This document shows, piece after piece, positions 25,248-38,182 of a DNA stretch of 64,000 nucleotides. A model generated the notes under the pieces. The model searched no databases. It was not told the DNA's origin and worked only from the letters and a program-made list of their open reading frames with translations. Positions within the stretch are counted from its first letter, which is position 1. Every line of letters begins with the position of its first letter. The DNA is taken from NCBI GenBank assembly GCA_933228895.1, contig OW121855.1, forward strand, positions 47,320,698 through 47,384,697, in the 5' to 3' direction. A program made the translations under genes and the position numbers. The DNA is from Platycnemis pennipes (lineage: Eukaryota > Arthropoda > Insecta > Odonata > Platycnemididae).

Positions 25248-25510
25248 AGGCACGTAGCCAGGGTGGGGGAACTTTTCGTGCTTCAGCACCCCTCGAAAAT
25301 TTTTCCCAATAATTCTGTTCTGATTTTAGCAGTGAACTTTACCAGTGAGAAGAGATAAGTATGGGAACTGTAAAAGTAAATACCAAGCACTGGAAATTGA
25401 GGGAAGAGATTTGTAATATGCCGGCCCCGAATGGGCAAGGCTGATTTGTTTCAAGTTTCGCAAGACTTAGCCCCTCTCCCCCCCCAAGAAAATTTCTGGC
25501 TACGTGCGTG
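25248..25510. mobile_element. MITE with a 10-bp target duplication (263 bp)
   Basis: GCACGTAGCCAG near the left end is inverted as CTGGCTACGTGC near the right end, offset by about 3 bp. TCGGTCGTCA occurs exactly at 25238-25247 and 25511-25520, directly at the borders. A 9-10 bp duplication would suit a Mutator-like element, while 8 bp of it would suit hAT, so the superfamily is open. The interior contains poly-C/poly-G runs next to the repeats and no transposase. Confidence 0.8.
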
Positions 25511-25639
25511 TCGGTCGTCATGGCTCACAGCAATGGAAGCCTCAGCTTTTGTCAGCGGTTGTATCTGCCAAACGAATATGGTCATGAAATGACACCTGAT
25601 ACCTGGATGTAGCATGTTTCCATGTAGTAGCCTAGTTGC

Positions 25640-25711
25640 ATGTCAGTAGTGCATGTTTGGTGATCTTCACCTTTTGTCACACATCCTCGTGATGGCTCTC
25701 AGGGTATAGAT
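25640..25711 (+). mobile_element. Orphan 3' tail of the CR1/L2-like LINE
   Basis: GCATGTTTGGTGA, then a CACC...TGTCACACATCCT block, then GGCTCTCAGGGTATAGA correspond in order to the last ~70 bp of the LINE ending at 20405 (read on its sense strand). This is an extremely 5'-truncated insertion. Confidence 0.6.
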
Positions 25712-26214
25712 TAACTCGCTTAACTCTTTATCGGAATAAATTACTGGTTGTTTGTTGCAAATACAGGAATTACTGTCTGCTGTCACCTGAATGAACATTA
25801 TGGCGCAATGTAAACCCTAAATAAAGTATCCTGTTTTTCCATGAAGTCTTCAGCATACCTTTGGGTCTCAGTTCTCTCAAAATACACCTCCAGAATATTT
25901 TCTGATGCTGAACTTTCTCTCAGTTAAGAAAATGTTCAGGTTTTGCCGTATAGCGCTTGGTGCGGTACGTAAACTTGTACTCTCCCGTGGCACAATTCAA
26001 GTTCAAGCGATACAATTAAGTGTCCATGATGACACAGTCGTGGAATATCCAGCAAATGAACGGTAATAAATGACTTAATTTTGACCTCAATTGCTAGAGA
26101 CTCTATCATTATGTGCTACATGACGACAATGACCGTGTTTTTTTTATCTTCCATAGAACCGAATACAGCTCATGTGGCCATCTTTATATCGGTCTCGATA
26201 AAAAAATAACAGTA

Positions 26215-26335
26215 ATACAGCAGACACAGCCATGCCTTGGATGGTGAATATCCGAGCGAGGTGGGACGAGAACCCGCGACCCCGGGAATGGCATACGAGG
26301 GCTTTATCCCGCCTCCACCGAGGCCGGCGACCTAA
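26215..26335 (-). mobile_element. tRNA-derived SINE head
   Basis: On the minus strand, GCCTCGGTGGAGGCGGG (A-box region) is followed by GGGTTCTCGTCCC (B box, 26263-26275 on +), at a spacing close to that of a tRNA. CpG-rich compared with its surroundings. No closing acceptor stem is seen. It differs from the other SINE families in the window. Confidence 0.6.
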
Positions 26336-26339
26336 TAAT

Positions 26340-29300
26340 GTATTAAACTGAATGTTTCTCTCTTGGTAGGGAAATTTCTAATGCTTTATCATAGGCAAGG
26401 GAGACAACAATGTGATCACAGAGTTTAATTTTTCTTCTAATTTCTGCCTAGCATACACTCGCTTTAAAATATTACTTATTAACATTCTTTCAATAATTTC
26501 AATCAAGAGTACCAGAGATTTTATCGCATGATTTTTACACTTATTGTTAAATTTGGAGAATCTCAACTTTTGTGGTCTTAATACAAGATCATTTGAAGAA
26601 AACTGCATGAAATTTAATGTAAATTATATTTTGCCAGGGACTCTAAATTCTACTAACTAAAGAGAAAAATTGTGGAGAGCTGACTTCATGCACTTTAGAT
26701 GTAATGTAACTGTCATTCCGTAGGCACTAATGCGAATTAAGTACTTCTGTGGACCGGTACATTGGCCTAAAAGCAGCAAAATATTTGGTTTTTCGACATT
26801 TCACAAAGAATAAATAAAAATGTTATTTTGACGAAAGGAGAACAGTCCGCCACTCACAGTTTTGGAGGAAAAATAGTCTTTGAAGGAATATTAAGCAGAT
26901 AATCTTGACTTGGAAGATAGCGCATGGCAAATTATGCTTCAGGAGAACAAAAAGAAGATAATATATCTATGGAAACAGGGAAAGATATAGATTTTTGCTG
27001 TTGTAGTTAAATGTTGCCTTGCAGTAAGGAGTATAATAAGACTGAATCACAGGGTACTAGCAGGTTTAGCAGAAATGTGAATGCTATGCATACTCCTGAC
27101 GTTTTTTAAAGAAAGTAATTCCCATTATACTTAATACTTGTGGACTTCATCTTTTACTGCCAGTCCCTCATCCATGACCCATCTCAACCCTCCCAAGAGA
27201 ACTATTATTACAGATTTTCTTACGAACCTCTCACATTCTTTGGACGTGACTGTGCCATGCAAATAAACGCGCCTTGCTTTCATTAAACCTCACTTTTTTC
27301 GAATAGATCAATGAATGAGGAATTCACTTGGTCACATTTCCACGTTAGTTGTTCAAAATGGACATTTTTGACGCTTCTTTAGTTAGTAACCTAGCGTTTT
27401 AGAATTGTAGTTTTTTTATTTTTCCTTAGCATAAACAATGCAGAAATAAGTAGTAACTAAAAAAGAAAGGGAGGAAATATGTGCTATCAACAGTAAAAAT
27501 GGAAAAATGCGAAGATTTTTCGCTGTTATTACCGGCAATATCATTATTTTATTTTCAATTTAAGTCGTAGACAAAGGGGGAAGGGATGTCGCGAAAGAGA
27601 TTGTTTGGCAGAGGAGAAAGTAATTGAGGGCTCGAGCAAGTGTTCCAGGGGATTTTTTTCTCCGCGGCCACTGCCGCACAGATTGCCTTGCCGCTCTTCG
27701 CGTTGTCTCCCGCGAGCAAGTGCAGGGCGGAAGGAGTGTTTCCAATCTCTCACCGCGAGTGTCGCTAGTGTCGCCCATCCCTCGCACGTCTCACGCTTCC
27801 CCCTAAACTCCCTTTCACTCGCTCCTCCTGGAGCTCGCATCCATTCCCACTCGTTTTTTCCCTCTTTCGATCTCTCTTTCTCTTTCCGCCTCCTCACCGA
27901 AAGGTGATTTAAACGGTCGTAAAAAAAATATGTATACGGCTCTAAGAAAAAGGTATACTCCTTTTTTGCTGTTTAAACAATGAAATGCTTACGTATTTTT
28001 CTTTATCCTCAGTGACAGAGTAATGCCACCAAAATGACAGCATGGAAAAAGTATGCACTGCTATATGGTCGCCAAATGCCTGTTTTTACCCTGATTTTTA
28101 AAAGAGAACATATTATTGGCCTGCGTGCCAAATTATTTGAAAATTATCAAACTCTATCCCAATGAACCCAGGGCTAGGAAAAGAGGGAACCATATGGCCT
28201 CACACAGTCCAGGATAAATTTCAAAAGTCCTCTTCTCTTAGCACTGCCGTGTTGATCTGAGTGGCGAAGTGACAAAAAAAATACAAACGGATATTAAATT
28301 CGCGCCCGACCGGTGGCTGTTAAATGAATTGCAGAAGTGGAACGTTTGCGTTCACGTGATGGCTCACGCAAAGATGAAAACGAAATCGCTCGTGGGCCAT
28401 GGACGATAAAGATTTAGGTGGAGAGAGGCTGCGTTGGCGTCGTAATACTTTCTTTTTTTTTAACTGAGGGACCGGATGCCAACTCATGCACCATGAGTCT
28501 TTGATTTTTTCTACAAGTCGAGTTATCAAAATAGGGCTGTCGTTATCTTCTTTTACGAAGACGATTTTAGAATCGAGATTAAAGCACCATTGAAATACGA
28601 TGTCGGGTAACCGGGCTTTATGCTGTGAGGGTCCTGGATATTATTCTGCTGCAAGCCACTTTGCCAGAGAGGTCTTGATCAGGCTGAACTTCTAATCCTA
28701 CTAAGGCTCTCGGAAAATGGGGTCGTTTACCATGTTTTTTTAATGCCGAATATGATAGAGTTTGTAAAATAAAAAGACCCGTATTTTTCCGTTTTTTGAT
28801 CCGTCAATTATTTCTCGAGTTATAAGCGGCGAAAAACTGATATTTTTAACCCTTTAGGAAAAGTGGGTGTGGTGCAACCTCTGACGTATATCGACTTCGT
28901 CCAATCACGACTGAGCCCGCGAGGCTACTTTGCCTTATCGCGAATGGGGGGACACAGCTGGCTCTCCCAATGGGAGCGATTGCGACAGGATCTGTGCGAG
29001 TAGACCTTCCGAGAATCTCCCTCCACTCCCTTCCCTTCCCATAAGAGCAGTCAAGGACGGGAGGAAAATGACGTCAATGTTATTACAGCAGCTTTTTCGG
29101 TGGGCGTCACCTTTTGCTTATTTTAATTTTTGATTTATGAGTGAATGGTTGTGATTAGAAGACTAATTTTTTCGCTAAAATTATTTTTTTCGTTTCCATC
29201 TAACAATTTCGTGCACAAAATTGCGATTTCGGTTCCGAGTAAACGCTCCCACTGTGAACTGGTGACCCTCACGTCCTCAATTGAACATGTAACGGAAGCC

Positions 29301-29855
29301 ATACACTTCATTTGAGTAGGGAATGGATGATCAAAGATAAAGTAAAACTATCATAAACTCCGCATTCATTGTTTGTTCTAATTAGAAACAATTACAAACA
29401 GCGGAATACGTTTGCTTGATAGTTAGACTAATATGGGATCTCCGCGATGTTTGTAAAAACGTATCATTGTATTAGCCACTAGAGTTCATTAATTTGGCAC
29501 GAGTAAATTTCGGACTTAGCATCGGAGTATGACTCACTAACAGAATTTAATCCTAAAACCTACATCATGGAGATTAAAATGACGTAATGAATTGATATCG
29601 TATGCTTTGTTTCATATTTCGTCGTGTAAAATAGTTTGTGTCTCTTTATGCAACCATTCAAATATAATTTATTTTAATGTAGAAATATAGCTAATTAAAA
29701 GAGCATAGATGGGTTGGCCATTTGTTTCTTATCTTTATTTTTTGACCACAGGTCATGTTGCTGGCTAAAATTTAGGCAAAATTTAGTAAAAAGGAAGAAA
29801 AAATCGATTAATGGAAATGATTAATCTTTAAGGAATTTATTTCTGCCGAGAATCA
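26340..29855. other. No gene recognised; GC-rich patch at 27550-27900
   Basis: Between about 27550 and 27900 the composition turns GC- and CpG-rich, with a pyrimidine-rich + strand towards its end (27800-27900). That is opposite to most islands in this window. Frames open on both strands there are low-complexity. A segment around 28860-29130 is moderately GC-rich without recognisable coding. Confidence 0.4.
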
Positions 29856-29857
29856 TT

Positions 29858-29925
29858 GACATCATTGAGTGAAGGGCTACGTCAAACCAATCCTAGGATT
29901 GATGACCGATGATGATGATGATAAG
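29858..29925 (+). mobile_element. Orphan 3' tail of the RTE-like LINE
   Basis: GTCAAACCAATCCTAGGATT followed by GACCGATGATGATGATGAT matches the 3' ends of the RTE-like copies at 36257 and 48302, including the (GAT)n tail. Only about 65 bp remain. Confidence 0.65.
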
Positions 29926-30763
29926 AAATCATTCCGAGTTGAATGAGATGTATTAGTAGTATTTTATTCATGAAAGCACTAAATAGGTGGCTTTACGCAA
30001 AACATGAGGCAACTTGTGGATATTCAGAAATATCTTTTTGTTTCAGAAAGTCATTAAACGTTCGGCTTAAATTATATTTAAATAGTACTCGAGCACATAT
30101 TTTATGGTCGTAAATGTAGGTTGAAAAGTTTTGAATGCCTTCAGCCAGTGTTTCATCATGTATGCTCGGTTAATGGGTGGGTCAGACCGTCGAGCCCAAA
30201 GATCAAAGGCTCTTCATAACGCAAATTTGTGTGTTTTTGAAAGCGACGTCAATCATTAACCTGTTTCTGCTCACCCTCTCTCGAATCATTTACAAAATAT
30301 TTAAGAGTTTAGCGATGAAGAATTTTTCTCATTTGAATCGTTTTTGGTGGAGAAAAACGTAATGAAAATCAAAGATGCTTGAAAAAAACTCTTATTTAAC
30401 TTATAGAAATTATAACAATTTTGATTAAAATATCTTATCTCGTATTTTTGTGACAGAATAAATGTCAGATTAATAAGCGAGGACCGTGTTTATTATGTCA
30501 AATCCATGCGATTCAGCCAGAAAACTTTATCCTTACGTTATCCTACTCAATGCGGTGAGCTATGTAAACTATCGTATGTGAAAGTTACTGGTAAATAATC
30601 TTATTCTACACATAAATATCTAATACTCATATTCATTGGATTCCTATTATTTAGATTGCAACATGAGCTATTCAAGAAATCGTTAATGAACTTGTTGTCT
30701 GTTTGAAAAGCAAAATGAAAAGAAATTAGGCTGATTCTGCAAATATAGTGAAGTGTTTCTTAT

Positions 30764-31530
30764 ATACATCTACATCTACATAATACCCTGGAAGCCACCA
30801 TAAAGGTGTTCGGCAGGGGGTGTATTCTCACGAAACATGCACTAAAACATGCATAAAAAGGGTTTATAATAATATATTAGTCTAAAATTAGCTATTTAAA
30901 AAAGATAATTAAATTAAAGAAAAAAATTAAATTAATTAAAGAAATAAACAAAGCAAACATGCAAAAGCATGCATTTATTAAGGCTAGCTTCAAGTCCTTA
31001 TACCAACATGCAGCTACCTATGCTATCCATCACTCGTATTGGATATATTTATCACTATTCCTATCCCTAATTGTATGAGGAAAAAAGAACATTTTGAATA
31101 TGTCAGTTCGGCAATCAATTCCTATAATTTTGTAATTATAGTCCAGTCGACCGTATTATGTTGGGGTTTGCAAAATATTTTTACCTTCTTCACTGAAAAC
31201 ATTATCTTAGATTTTATTTAAGTGATAAAGTCTATATTTGAACCTTCGACCTGACAATGAGTCCCATATAATAGGCTGGTTACGCTAATATGGTTATCGT
31301 ACCTTCCCTTGACAAATCTTGCCGATCTTCGCTGCCAACGCTCCGGTTCAATATTTAGGCCAATTTCCTAGGGATCCCATATACTGGAAGCATATTCCAA
31401 ATGAGGTACCACAAGGGAAAAGTAGCTGATTTCTCGTACATGATCGTCACATACCCAATACCCTTTTGATAAATCCCAGTTTACGATTCGCTTGACCCAT
31501 TATTTCACGTATGTGTTTAGCCCAGGAGAG
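30764..31530 (-). mobile_element. Second copy of the CR1/L2-like LINE (3' end only)
   Basis: It begins on the + strand with the same CATC-repeat tail and CCACCATAAAGGTGT block as the copy at 20405, and follows it colinearly up to the GTGTTTAGCCCAGGA point (about 31525), equivalent to about 21155 there. It covers the 3' UTR and the C-terminal coding region only. Small deletions and substitutions relative to the first copy show independent decay. 5' truncation is the usual outcome of target-primed reverse transcription. Confidence 0.85.
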
Positions 31531-31739
31531 TACATGTAAATTACCAGGAATTATCTGGCATTATCTGGTATCTTACCTGGTATTTCAACTTTTTCGATGC
31601 CTATAAAACTGCCATGGATACTGATCATTTACCCACATTTCCATATTCAATTCCCATTTCTTCATAAAACCTCTGGACCACTGCATGAAGGAGAGTCCAG
31701 GGAGGCTGAGCTTTGTAGACGGAAAAAGTTTTATTGCTC

Positions 31740-31870
31740 TCTATGAGCCTGTGCGGGTAATCAGCCAGCCTGTCAACCTAAATTTTGCAGGTTCATATCC
31801 CACCTTGGGATTTGAACGTGCGCTCATGTTAGGATTCATTTTGTCTTAAGCTAGGTTAGAAAATGCAATG
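31740..31870 (+). mobile_element. Degenerate tRNA-derived SINE head
   Basis: The B box GGTTCATATCC (31790-31800) is preceded by an A-box-like GCGGGTAATCAGCC. The following sequence has GTTAGGATTCATTTTGTCTTAAG, loosely like the post-tRNA tracts at 16.1 and 24.6 kb. Confidence 0.35.
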
Positions 31871-31874
31871 TAAT

Positions 31875-33170
31875 CAAACTAGTTTAACCATATTAAAACT
31901 TAATAATAGTACTGTTAAGCCTTTTTAAACACCTTATTTGGTAGAGTGAATAATATTTTGTAATACTTCAGGATTCCTTTAGCAATGTTGAGTCCATGGT
32001 AAATGTGGCTCTCTACTATTAATGCTCTCATCCAATGGCAGTATGGTTATAGAGCATTATCATCATGGCCGTCCTTATTATTCACCAGTTGATTAGCTAT
32101 AATCATGCATTATTAACTTGGAATTTATATTGGTGCTCTATCATTATATTCTTTGCGATAAATTATAGTATATTCCGCTAAACTGAACTTAAATTCAGAA
32201 AATAAGATCGGCATACTGATTTTGTGGCTAAAAGCTGAACAAAGTTGCCCATAGAATTCTTTGCAAGATAGGAAATTAAAATCAAAGTTTTTCACGTTAT
32301 ACAGCTTGTTTGAAAAAGGAAAACTGATCCGTCAAATTTAAATTGAATTGAAAAGAACTTACCCTGTGATTGTGCGTTAGAATCACGTGATTCTCAAGTC
32401 ACCGTCATCATTAACGTTGATGGGCTTTTCAAAAGTCAGTACCCTCCTGATCGTCGTTAGCCTCCCTGTCGATGCAAACAGCCTTTGCTGCTTTAAATAT
32501 TTATAAATATCTTTGTATCCTATTCCTTGATTCATGCCATTCGGAAAACTTATTAATTTCCTTCCTTTTTTGCGCCGACCTTGCGTTCTCCTTTAAACCA
32601 TTTTGAGCTTTAGATTGCCTAACAAAAAGTCTCACATAATTTTGCTTTTCCTCTAATTTTCTTAAATACTTCATTTTCTCTTCTCCATAATTCAACGCTC
32701 ACTTTAATATCGCATTATTTCGGATTTCACGACGTTGGATCTGGTGTTTTGACAACAGTTTTACCAGAATTCCACCTGAAGACGTTTGATTACGTTGAAA
32801 TCATTGTCATCACAGCATCAGAGCCCAATGATGAATAGCCTACATAATGCAAAATTTAAAGCATTAACACTGCGAAAACTTAGGAATGAATACTCATCCC
32901 TTTATATCTCTCTCAATTTATCTAACCTTATTATATTCTATTTATCTACGAATGGCAGATTTTTGTGAAATATAATCTTGGTATGAAGTTACCACATTAT
33001 ATTCGAGAAGTGAAACGATAATCCTTATTTAAAGTATGAGGAGTTAACGTAGAAGTGATGCATAAACTTTGTAAGCTCGTATTCAGTTTTCCTTTGTGTA
33101 AATATGAGCCAACGAGGCATGCCGGATGTCCTCCTTGAACGCATTGAAAGATTTGTTAACGTCTTAATGC
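31875..33170. other. No gene recognised
   Basis: AT-rich. A minus-strand frame (32501-32695) is rich in K, R and E. It resembles a fragment of a basic coiled-coil-like protein, but I cannot place it in a family. Confidence 0.4.
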
Positions 33171-33179
33171 CATATATAC

Positions 33180-33740
33180 TAGGGATGGGTCGGTTCGGTT
33201 CTTCGGTTCTCGGTTCCACCGGTTCTTGAGCTTAGAACCGGAACCGAGGCCAAAAACAATCGGTACCAAAATAATTGGTGCGAAAAGCAGTTTGAACCTA
33301 CTCACACACTGAAAGTCGAGGCTTCACATTAAAACCTGGTGAAATGGTGTAATTAGATGCTTCAAAGTTGCCGCGAATTATTCTAATTCTGTCGTTAAAA
33401 TGACTATATGATTTATTTTATTACATCCAATTCTAGCAAGTGATGAAATACCGCCGTAATAAGGGTATTCTGATTGATAGATATATGTTACGTCCACCTA
33501 CTTTGGAGGTGCGAGTCCTCATATCATTTTCGTAAATTATATCATAATTTAGTATATAAAACTCAAAAATATAATGAAGTAGGTATTCTTTTTCAAGCAG
33601 CATGTCTCTGAAAATGATTATTGATTATCTTATCTTACCACCAAGCAATGAAAAGTAAGTGGTAAACTAAGAACCGGAACCGAGAACCGAAGTTAAGAAC
33701 CGAACCGGAACCGAAAAAAAGTGGAACCGACCCATCCCTA
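33180..33740. mobile_element. hAT-type MITE built of GGTTC words (561 bp)
   Basis: The ends are TAGGGATGGGTCGGTTC on the left and the exact inverse on the right up to the A of GGGTCGGTTCCAC. The first and last ~60 bp consist of stacked GGTTC / GAACC words. The flanks ATATATAC (33172-33179) and ATATCTAC (33741-33748) match at 7 of 8 positions, as expected for an aged hAT target duplication. The interior is AT-rich and non-coding. Confidence 0.9.
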
Positions 33741-34189
33741 ATATCTACCCATAATTCTGCATCACAATCTATTGTCCTCTATAAAACAAACACCATCGAT
33801 GTCCATCGAAAATCTATGGCTGGGTATCGGCTGTGTGTGTGAACAACGTTTCAGTCACATACGAACGTAGCTCGGGGTGAACGGTTCCACAATTCATTGA
33901 AATAGCTGCATAGATTTTGAGGTTTAATATATCGGGAGCACACCCCGAATTGAAATCGTACGAGCTGCTCCCAGCGCCTCCTCTCATGGGGGAAAGGAGG
34001 ATGGATATATCTGAACGAACACATTCAGGGTGTAGGGAAGCAAAACATGGCAGTTACCTCCGGCTTCATGGATACCCTTCCCTCTTTCTATCCCTCACCC
34101 ATTAGCCACCCGACGCTCGAATTCCCTCGCATTATGAAGACCGATAATGGATGGAAAACACGGGCAGCATAGTGGGAGGGCGGACGAGG

Positions 34190-34900
34190 GGCTCGAAATT
34201 TAAAGGGAGTTTTGCGCTAGCCGAGCTCGCGAGCTACTTAGGGAGATCTTCAGAACACATTTCGCCCATTGCGCGGCTCTCAAGCACATGCCAGTGATTT
34301 CGGCTCGCTGTGAAATTAGAGCGAGGGAGTTTCTGGGGAGGCATGTGCGTTTCTCTTATATTGCCTAGCGCGCTCTTGGAGGAGGGGGAGAGAGGGAAGG
34401 AAGGTTCCGGAGGACTGGGGGGAGAGGGTCCGGTGGGTTTTGTAGATGAGATTCGGAGGGGGCGTTAGTTGCATGCTCGGGAGAGCGACGTCGCACGATA
34501 GGGAGTATGTATGTGTGTGTATGTGTGCGACGTCGAGGAAATGATGGGATGTCGGGAAGGGAGCGATGGGGGGTGGAGAGGGGGTGGAGAGGGGGTGGAG
34601 AGGGGGTGGAGAGGGGGTGGAGAGGGGGTGGAGAGGGGGTGGAGAGGGGGTGGGCTAAGGCGCTTACGAATTGTATAATTGAATGGAATGCCACGAAGAA
34701 GTATGTGGGGGGGGGGGGGTGCCGGGTGAGTGGAATCGGAGGATTGTTTCAGCGGGGTCATGAGTAGCAAGAGTGTGAGTGAGAGGGAAAAAGGATGCCG
34801 AGGTGAGAGATGGCGGAGACGAATGGCAGCTTCAAAAGGTGTGTGAGAGAAGCTCGGAGAGAGATAGAGGGAGAAAACGGAGGAAATGGGAATGCCTGAA
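34190..34900. other. GC- and purine-rich island containing a minisatellite
   Basis: The + strand is G/A-rich from about 34370 to 34890, with CpG-rich flanks. The Pro/Ser/Leu/His-rich minus-strand frames result from the repeat and have no gene support. A poly-G run lies at 34707-34719. Confidence 0.5.
34573..34654. repeat. 11-bp minisatellite (about 7 copies)
   Basis: The unit TGGAGAGGGGG repeats at a constant 11-bp period. The T positions are 34574, 34585, 34596, 34607, 34618, 34629, 34640 and 34651. The copies are essentially identical, so the array is young or kept uniform by slippage. An 11-bp period shifts the reading frame at each unit, so it cannot encode one peptide repeat in one frame. 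Confidence 0.95.
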
Positions 34901-34999
34901 TTACGACGGTGTCCTGGAATTGGCACTGCGGCAATGGATTTTCTTAAGCGTATAAATGGAGTCTAGCAGGCACGCCTACCTGTATCTTCGGGGATTTCT

Positions 35000-36250
35000 T
35001 GATGAATCGCGGTTGTCGTGAGTCGAAAGCATACTTAAGGTGGGGCTAAATTTATTGGGAACGAGGCATCTGAATGACGATTTTATACTGCTGGTTACAC
35101 GGTGTTTACTTAATTTGGAAGAAAAAATTCTCACTTTTTATAGTCTATCTACCTTGAGAAAGAAAATGAACGTATTTGGTTTGCAAGGAGGCATTTTCTA
35201 GCTGCATGTTTTTGAACATTGTTCAATAAAGATATAATAAGTGCTTTATAATTGGCCTCGAGGTTTATTTGTTGTTAGTCCATTGAAATCAATGAATCCC
35301 CTGAAGGCTAAATATCATCTGTTTGTATTATAGTGGAGGTTCAGTGGAGACCAATGACTAAACTAAAGAGATGGAATGCATGCCAGGGAAATTGCATGAC
35401 ATTGTATATTTAATATAACGTAGCACTAAATTGAATAAAGACCGCTGGAAGATGAAGTCGCTCTTTTGGAAGACGATTTTCGAAGGGAGCCATATATTAA
35501 AACAAGAATTGATTCTGCAGCGAAGGATTTACGAGATGGTATGGCCACGGGGGATTGAGAAAATCTCCTTACGGTTTATAAAGTGATTCCCAAAGAAGAT
35601 TCTTGGCAGAGTATTTCAACTGATGTATGACGTTTGCGCAGATGACAAATACCAATGGGTGCCAAAGAGGAAGGGAGCTGGCTTCTTTTTAGCTTAAGTA
35701 TTATTTCATACTCACACAGTAGGTACTACTTATTTTGGAATAGTAAGCTGGCCAATTTATCGGCTACGAATGTTTTTTTAAGGAAATTGCCGTCAAAGAC
35801 ATTGCTTGAAAACATTCAGTGAATTAGTCCGATTCCTTAAGGAAAATAGTTCAGAAATGCGTATCCTTTTAACCAGGTTTCTGGAAAAACTTGCAAGCAG
35901 GAATAAAGAAATACAAAGTTCAGGGATAATGAAATTATTTATTTTCAATAATTTCCTGGTCATACATACAGGAGGGGCAGTTAAATTGAAATGGAAAATG
36001 GTGAACAAGAATTAGAATCGCACCTGAAGATGCAAGGGAGTGAGACATTAAGGCGAAAAACTTTAGGGTCTGCAAGGAAAGCCAAAGATGAAGAAAGGAA
36101 AGAAGTGGGCCGCAGAAAGTAAAGCAAAACGGAAAGGGACAATCGAATGCAAATGAGCAAACCATAAGATAAAGAAGGAATTATTTGATATAATGTGGCC
36201 AATAGGCGGCCAAAGTCGAAGAAAGAATATGCATTTGAGCATCAATCAGG
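35000..36250. other. No gene recognised
   Basis: Ordinary AT-rich sequence. Short overlapping frames at 35793-36245 on both strands have no recognisable motif. Confidence 0.45.
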
Positions 36251-36256
36251 TTGTAG

Positions 36257-37130
36257 CAATTCATCATCATCAGTCAGCAATCATGAGATTGGTTTGACGC
36301 AACTCTCCACTCAATTCACCTATCAGCTAACCTCTTCACATTTTCTTATTTCTTCTCTTTCACATTTTTCATCACTTTGTTTTATGCATCTCATACGAGG
36401 CCTTCCTCTGCCGTTATTCCCGTCCACATGTCCTTTGGCAACTGTCTTCACCAGGGCATGATGTCTCATGATATGGCCGGCTATGTTGTCCCGTCTTCTT
36501 CCTAGGGTTTTCACTAGAGTTCTCTTAGGACTCACTCTTCTCAGGACTTCCTCGTTACTCACTCGGTCGGTCCATTTTAATCTTCATCATTCCTCTGTTC
36601 CGAATTTCGAATTTCATTTCATTTCGAATGCTTTCACCCTTTCCTTCTCCACTACTCTCATCGTCCATGCTTCACTGCCTTATAGAAACATGCTCCAGAT
36701 TTATGTTCTGATGAATTTTTCCTTACTTCTACGATTTTACTTCCAGCTGTAAGTAGATTATTCTTTTGATAGAATACCCTCTTTGCTCGGGATAGTCTGC
36801 TGACTATATCTGTCTTACTTCCTCCATCGTTAGTTACTCGGCTTTCCAGGTAGCAGTACTCTTTCACCCCCTCAAGATTTTGTTTTACTAATTTAACGTT
36901 GGTTTTGGCCTCTTCTTTCTTGCTGCGCACCAATTATAATTAAAATAAATATTTAGTTTCCTTCTTATTCATCTTCATATGATATCTGGTCACTGTTCTT
37001 TCAGTGGTTTTTAGAATCTTATTTAGATCCCTCTCTGTATCTGCTATGATTGTAATGTCATCGGTGAATCGCAGTATAGACAGAAAGAGGAGAAGGATAC
37101 CTATTTTTGTAGCAATGCATTGTAGCAATT
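36257..37130 (-). mobile_element. RTE-like LINE remnant (end of RT to 3' tail)
   Basis: On the minus strand: LRFTDDITIIADTERDLNKI (RT motif C, FTDD for YADD) and MNKKETKYLF near 37070-36960. Next come VKEYCYLESRVTNDGGSKTD and RLSRAKRVFYQKNNLLTAGS, then MSNEEVLRRVSPKRTLVKTL and RRRDNIAGHIMRHH with GRGRPRMRCIKQ. It ends in the 3' tail GTCAAACCAATCTCATGATT plus a GATGAT run at 36257. This order is the C-terminal half of endonuclease-RT proteins of the RTE-like group. Stops and frameshifts divide it into at least three frames. Confidence 0.85.
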
Positions 37131-37134
37131 AGCT

Positions 37135-38180
37135 GTCGAGAAGGTGAGAGAAGACTGACAAGTAGAGAAGCGGAGTTTAAGTAAAAATAAAACACATTGA
37201 AGTGTGGTAGCTGGATAGTGAGGAAGTTAGATTAAACCGTACAAATAATTGAAAAAAATGAGAAATCATAAACCACCAGTGACACAAGGAATCAGAAATT
37301 TCAGCGATAAACTATTATTTGTTGCTAACTACTATGTTATCTATTGTACTATATGTTACAAGCGGTAAAGTAGTCTTTAAAACGGCAAACTCAATGAAGG
37401 TATCTCAATTACCCTACCTAAAATGGCGTTAGGTATACAAAGAAACGATGACAATGGTAGACTTGAGAAATATCTACTATAATTATTTGATATAGAATTA
37501 TTTTCTGCGGTATTTGACCATTTTTCATCATCAGAATAAGGGTGGTTTCACTTGCATACGTGGGGTGGGGAAAGAAATTATCAGCGAAGAGCCTTCTGAA
37601 TACTTGTGTCTATTCGATTCAAAAGTCGCGAGAATCTGAGGCATAAGGGATTACGCATACAAGATACTACATTCTCTCGTATTGCACTCGCATTTAATTA
37701 TCCCAATTTCAATTATTTTTAGCGGGATCTGGAACAAGGAGATTTCGTGAAAATTAGAAGTACTGAGTATTGTCCACGGGTAGAAATGGGAAACGTCCTC
37801 AGGCAGCTTTTGTTCAGGATAGAATAATGCCAATTACCCATTTCTCTCAAAAACTTCTTTCCGTAATTCCTTCATAACCACTTACAACCCTTATGTCGCT
37901 AAAGACCTCAGTAACACTCTCCAGCAGCAATGGCCGCGTACTCAACCCAAGTCCCTCTGTTAACCTTTCTAATAAAATTTCTACTAAAATGTAACACAGG
38001 AGTTGGTAATGAAATTTGTTTCATAAAAAGAATATCGGTGTGAATCGGTGTAATGGTGTATTATTAATTATGAATTTACTGAGTTAACTATCATTGACCC
38101 TAACTTTCCGAACTATCACTGACCCACTTACCAATATATGCCACTGTATATAGTAAAACTTCCTCATAACTGCAGCTTAT
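37135..38180. other. No gene recognised; one copy of a ~60-bp dispersed repeat
   Basis: The segment 37986-38046 (ATGTAACACAGGAGTTGGTA then TTCATAAAAAGAATATCGG) recurs at 39481-39541. Nothing else is recognisable. Confidence 0.5.
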
Positions 38181-38182
38181 TA

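Noticed and set aside
29900..29925. Simple (GAT)n microsatellite
   Set aside because: The preceding GTCAAACCAATCC block shows it is the tail of an RTE-like LINE insertion rather than an independent microsatellite.
34365..34926. Pro/Ser/His-rich minus-strand frames with repeated SPPPLHPLST
   Set aside because: They are translations of the 11-bp minisatellite. The two overlapping frames show the same repeat in different registers, as expected for a period not divisible by three.
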